Source of the DNA: Natrialbaceae archaeon
GTDB taxonomy: Archaea > Halobacteriota > Halobacteria > Halobacteriales > Natrialbaceae
Direction: 5' to 3'
NCBI GenBank assembly: GCA_003552325.1
Contig: PUKM01000020.1
Coordinates: 1 to 6,539 of the forward strand
Length of the DNA stretch: 6,539 bases
Shown: positions 6,329-6,539 of the stretch, one piece after another
Position numbering within the stretch: position 1 is the first letter of the stretch
Layout: each line of letters begins with the position of its first letter
Made by a program: the position numbers and the translations under genes
Notes under the pieces: generated by a model
What the model saw: only the letters and a program-made list of their open reading frames with translations
Told to the model about the DNA's origin: nothing
The model's database searches: none

Positions 6329-6337
6329 ATCAAACGA
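6329..6337 (+). promoter_or_regulatory. Weak TATA-like element for the gene at 6363
   Basis: ATCAAACGA, the most A-rich stretch at the right distance, is centred about 30 bases before the ATG at 6363. It is a poor match to the haloarchaeal TATA consensus. The AAGAAGGCGAGT just before the ATG holds at best a weak Shine-Dalgarno match, so the initiation mode is uncertain. Confidence 0.3.
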
Positions 6338-6362
6338 CCCTGGACACAAGAAGAAGGCGAGT

Positions 6363-6539
6363 ATGCATTTCGACCAGCGGACCCAGCGTGCCCTGCGAGC
6401 CGTTGGGCTGGATACCGACGATCTCGAGACGGCGTCCGAACACGTCGTCGACGCGGTAGCCGCGGAGGCGACGGCACTCGAGGCGTTTTTCGACCGTCAC
6501 GACACCGTCTATTCGGACATGGACATGGCCCACTCGAGC
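6363..6539 (+). CDS. Unrecognised acidic protein, 3' end cut by window
   Basis: Only the first 59 residues are present. They begin MHFDQRTQRALRAVGLD and continue through a helical, Ala/Glu-rich stretch (TASEHVVDAVAAEATALEAF) to YSDMDMAHSS at the window edge. The frame is open to the last base. Codon choice and acidity match the neighbouring genes, with G/C at nearly every third position, so it is very likely real. I do not recognise the family: there is no signal peptide, membrane segment or nucleotide-binding motif in the visible part, and it is not the start of a glyceraldehyde-3-phosphate dehydrogenase, which can sit beside pgk in haloarchaea. It is transcribed divergently from pgk across a 109-base intergenic region. 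Confidence 0.72.
   Translation, partial: MHFDQRTQRALRAVGLDTDDLETASEHVVDAVAAEATALEAFFDRHDTVYSDMDMAHSS

Noticed and set aside
6254..6349. Upstream extension of the pgk frame by 32 codons
   Set aside because: It would include the TATA box and inverted repeat, and the PGK family N-terminus begins at the ATG at 6253.
6359..6363. GAGTA before the gene at 6363 as half of a TrmB-type site
   Set aside because: No TACT half-site lies 7-8 bases upstream, and the position overlaps the start codon.
1..6539. tRNA/rRNA genes, CRISPR arrays, insertion sequences, attachment sites
   Set aside because: I saw no clover-leaf candidates, regularly spaced direct repeats, transposase motifs or terminal repeats. 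Nearly all of the window is accounted for by coding sequence.

Overview
The window is chromosomal DNA from a halophilic archaeon (class Halobacteria), most likely a Natrialbales-type genome. The proteins are very acidic and almost free of lysine (4 Lys in the 401-residue phosphoglycerate kinase). The DNA is GC-rich, leaderless archaeal promoters with a TATA box about 27 bases before the start codon are visible, and the hexamer CTCGAG is extremely frequent. The genus is an inference; the haloarchaeal assignment is firm.

The left two thirds (1-5064, all on +) is a compact type IV pilus/Tad-like assembly locus. It begins with the C-terminal part of a secretion/pilus ATPase (TadA/PilB/ArlI class), cut by the window edge. 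Next, one base later and with a good Shine-Dalgarno site, comes a 570-residue polytopic membrane platform protein with two T2SSF (TadB/TadC-like) modules. After a 126-base gap holding a palindrome and a TATA box is a 197-residue protein with one N-terminal membrane anchor and an uncharacterised outer domain. Last is a 475-residue two-part NTPase: an N-terminal MinD/ParA domain with an intact deviant Walker A, joined to a C-terminal KaiC/RecA-like domain whose Walker A has decayed.

The right third holds a phosphoglycerate kinase gene (pgk, 5048-6253, minus strand), convergent with and overlapping the MinD-KaiC gene by 17 bp. A divergent 109-base intergenic region follows, with a clear pgk promoter and a 7-bp-arm inverted repeat directly upstream of it. 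The start of an unrecognised acidic protein gene (6363 onward, +) runs off the window.

How the genes may work together (inference): the ATPase powers subunit extraction or insertion through the T2SSF membrane protein. The single-anchor protein may be an envelope subunit or accessory factor. The MinD-KaiC protein combines the two kinds of partner known from related machines: a ParA/MinD-like positioning factor (TadZ/CpaE in Tad systems, MinD4 in Haloferax) and a KaiC-like ATPase partner (ArlH beside ArlI in archaella). That fusion is the most interesting item here. The pgk and the gene after it look like ordinary chromosomal neighbours with no evident functional tie.
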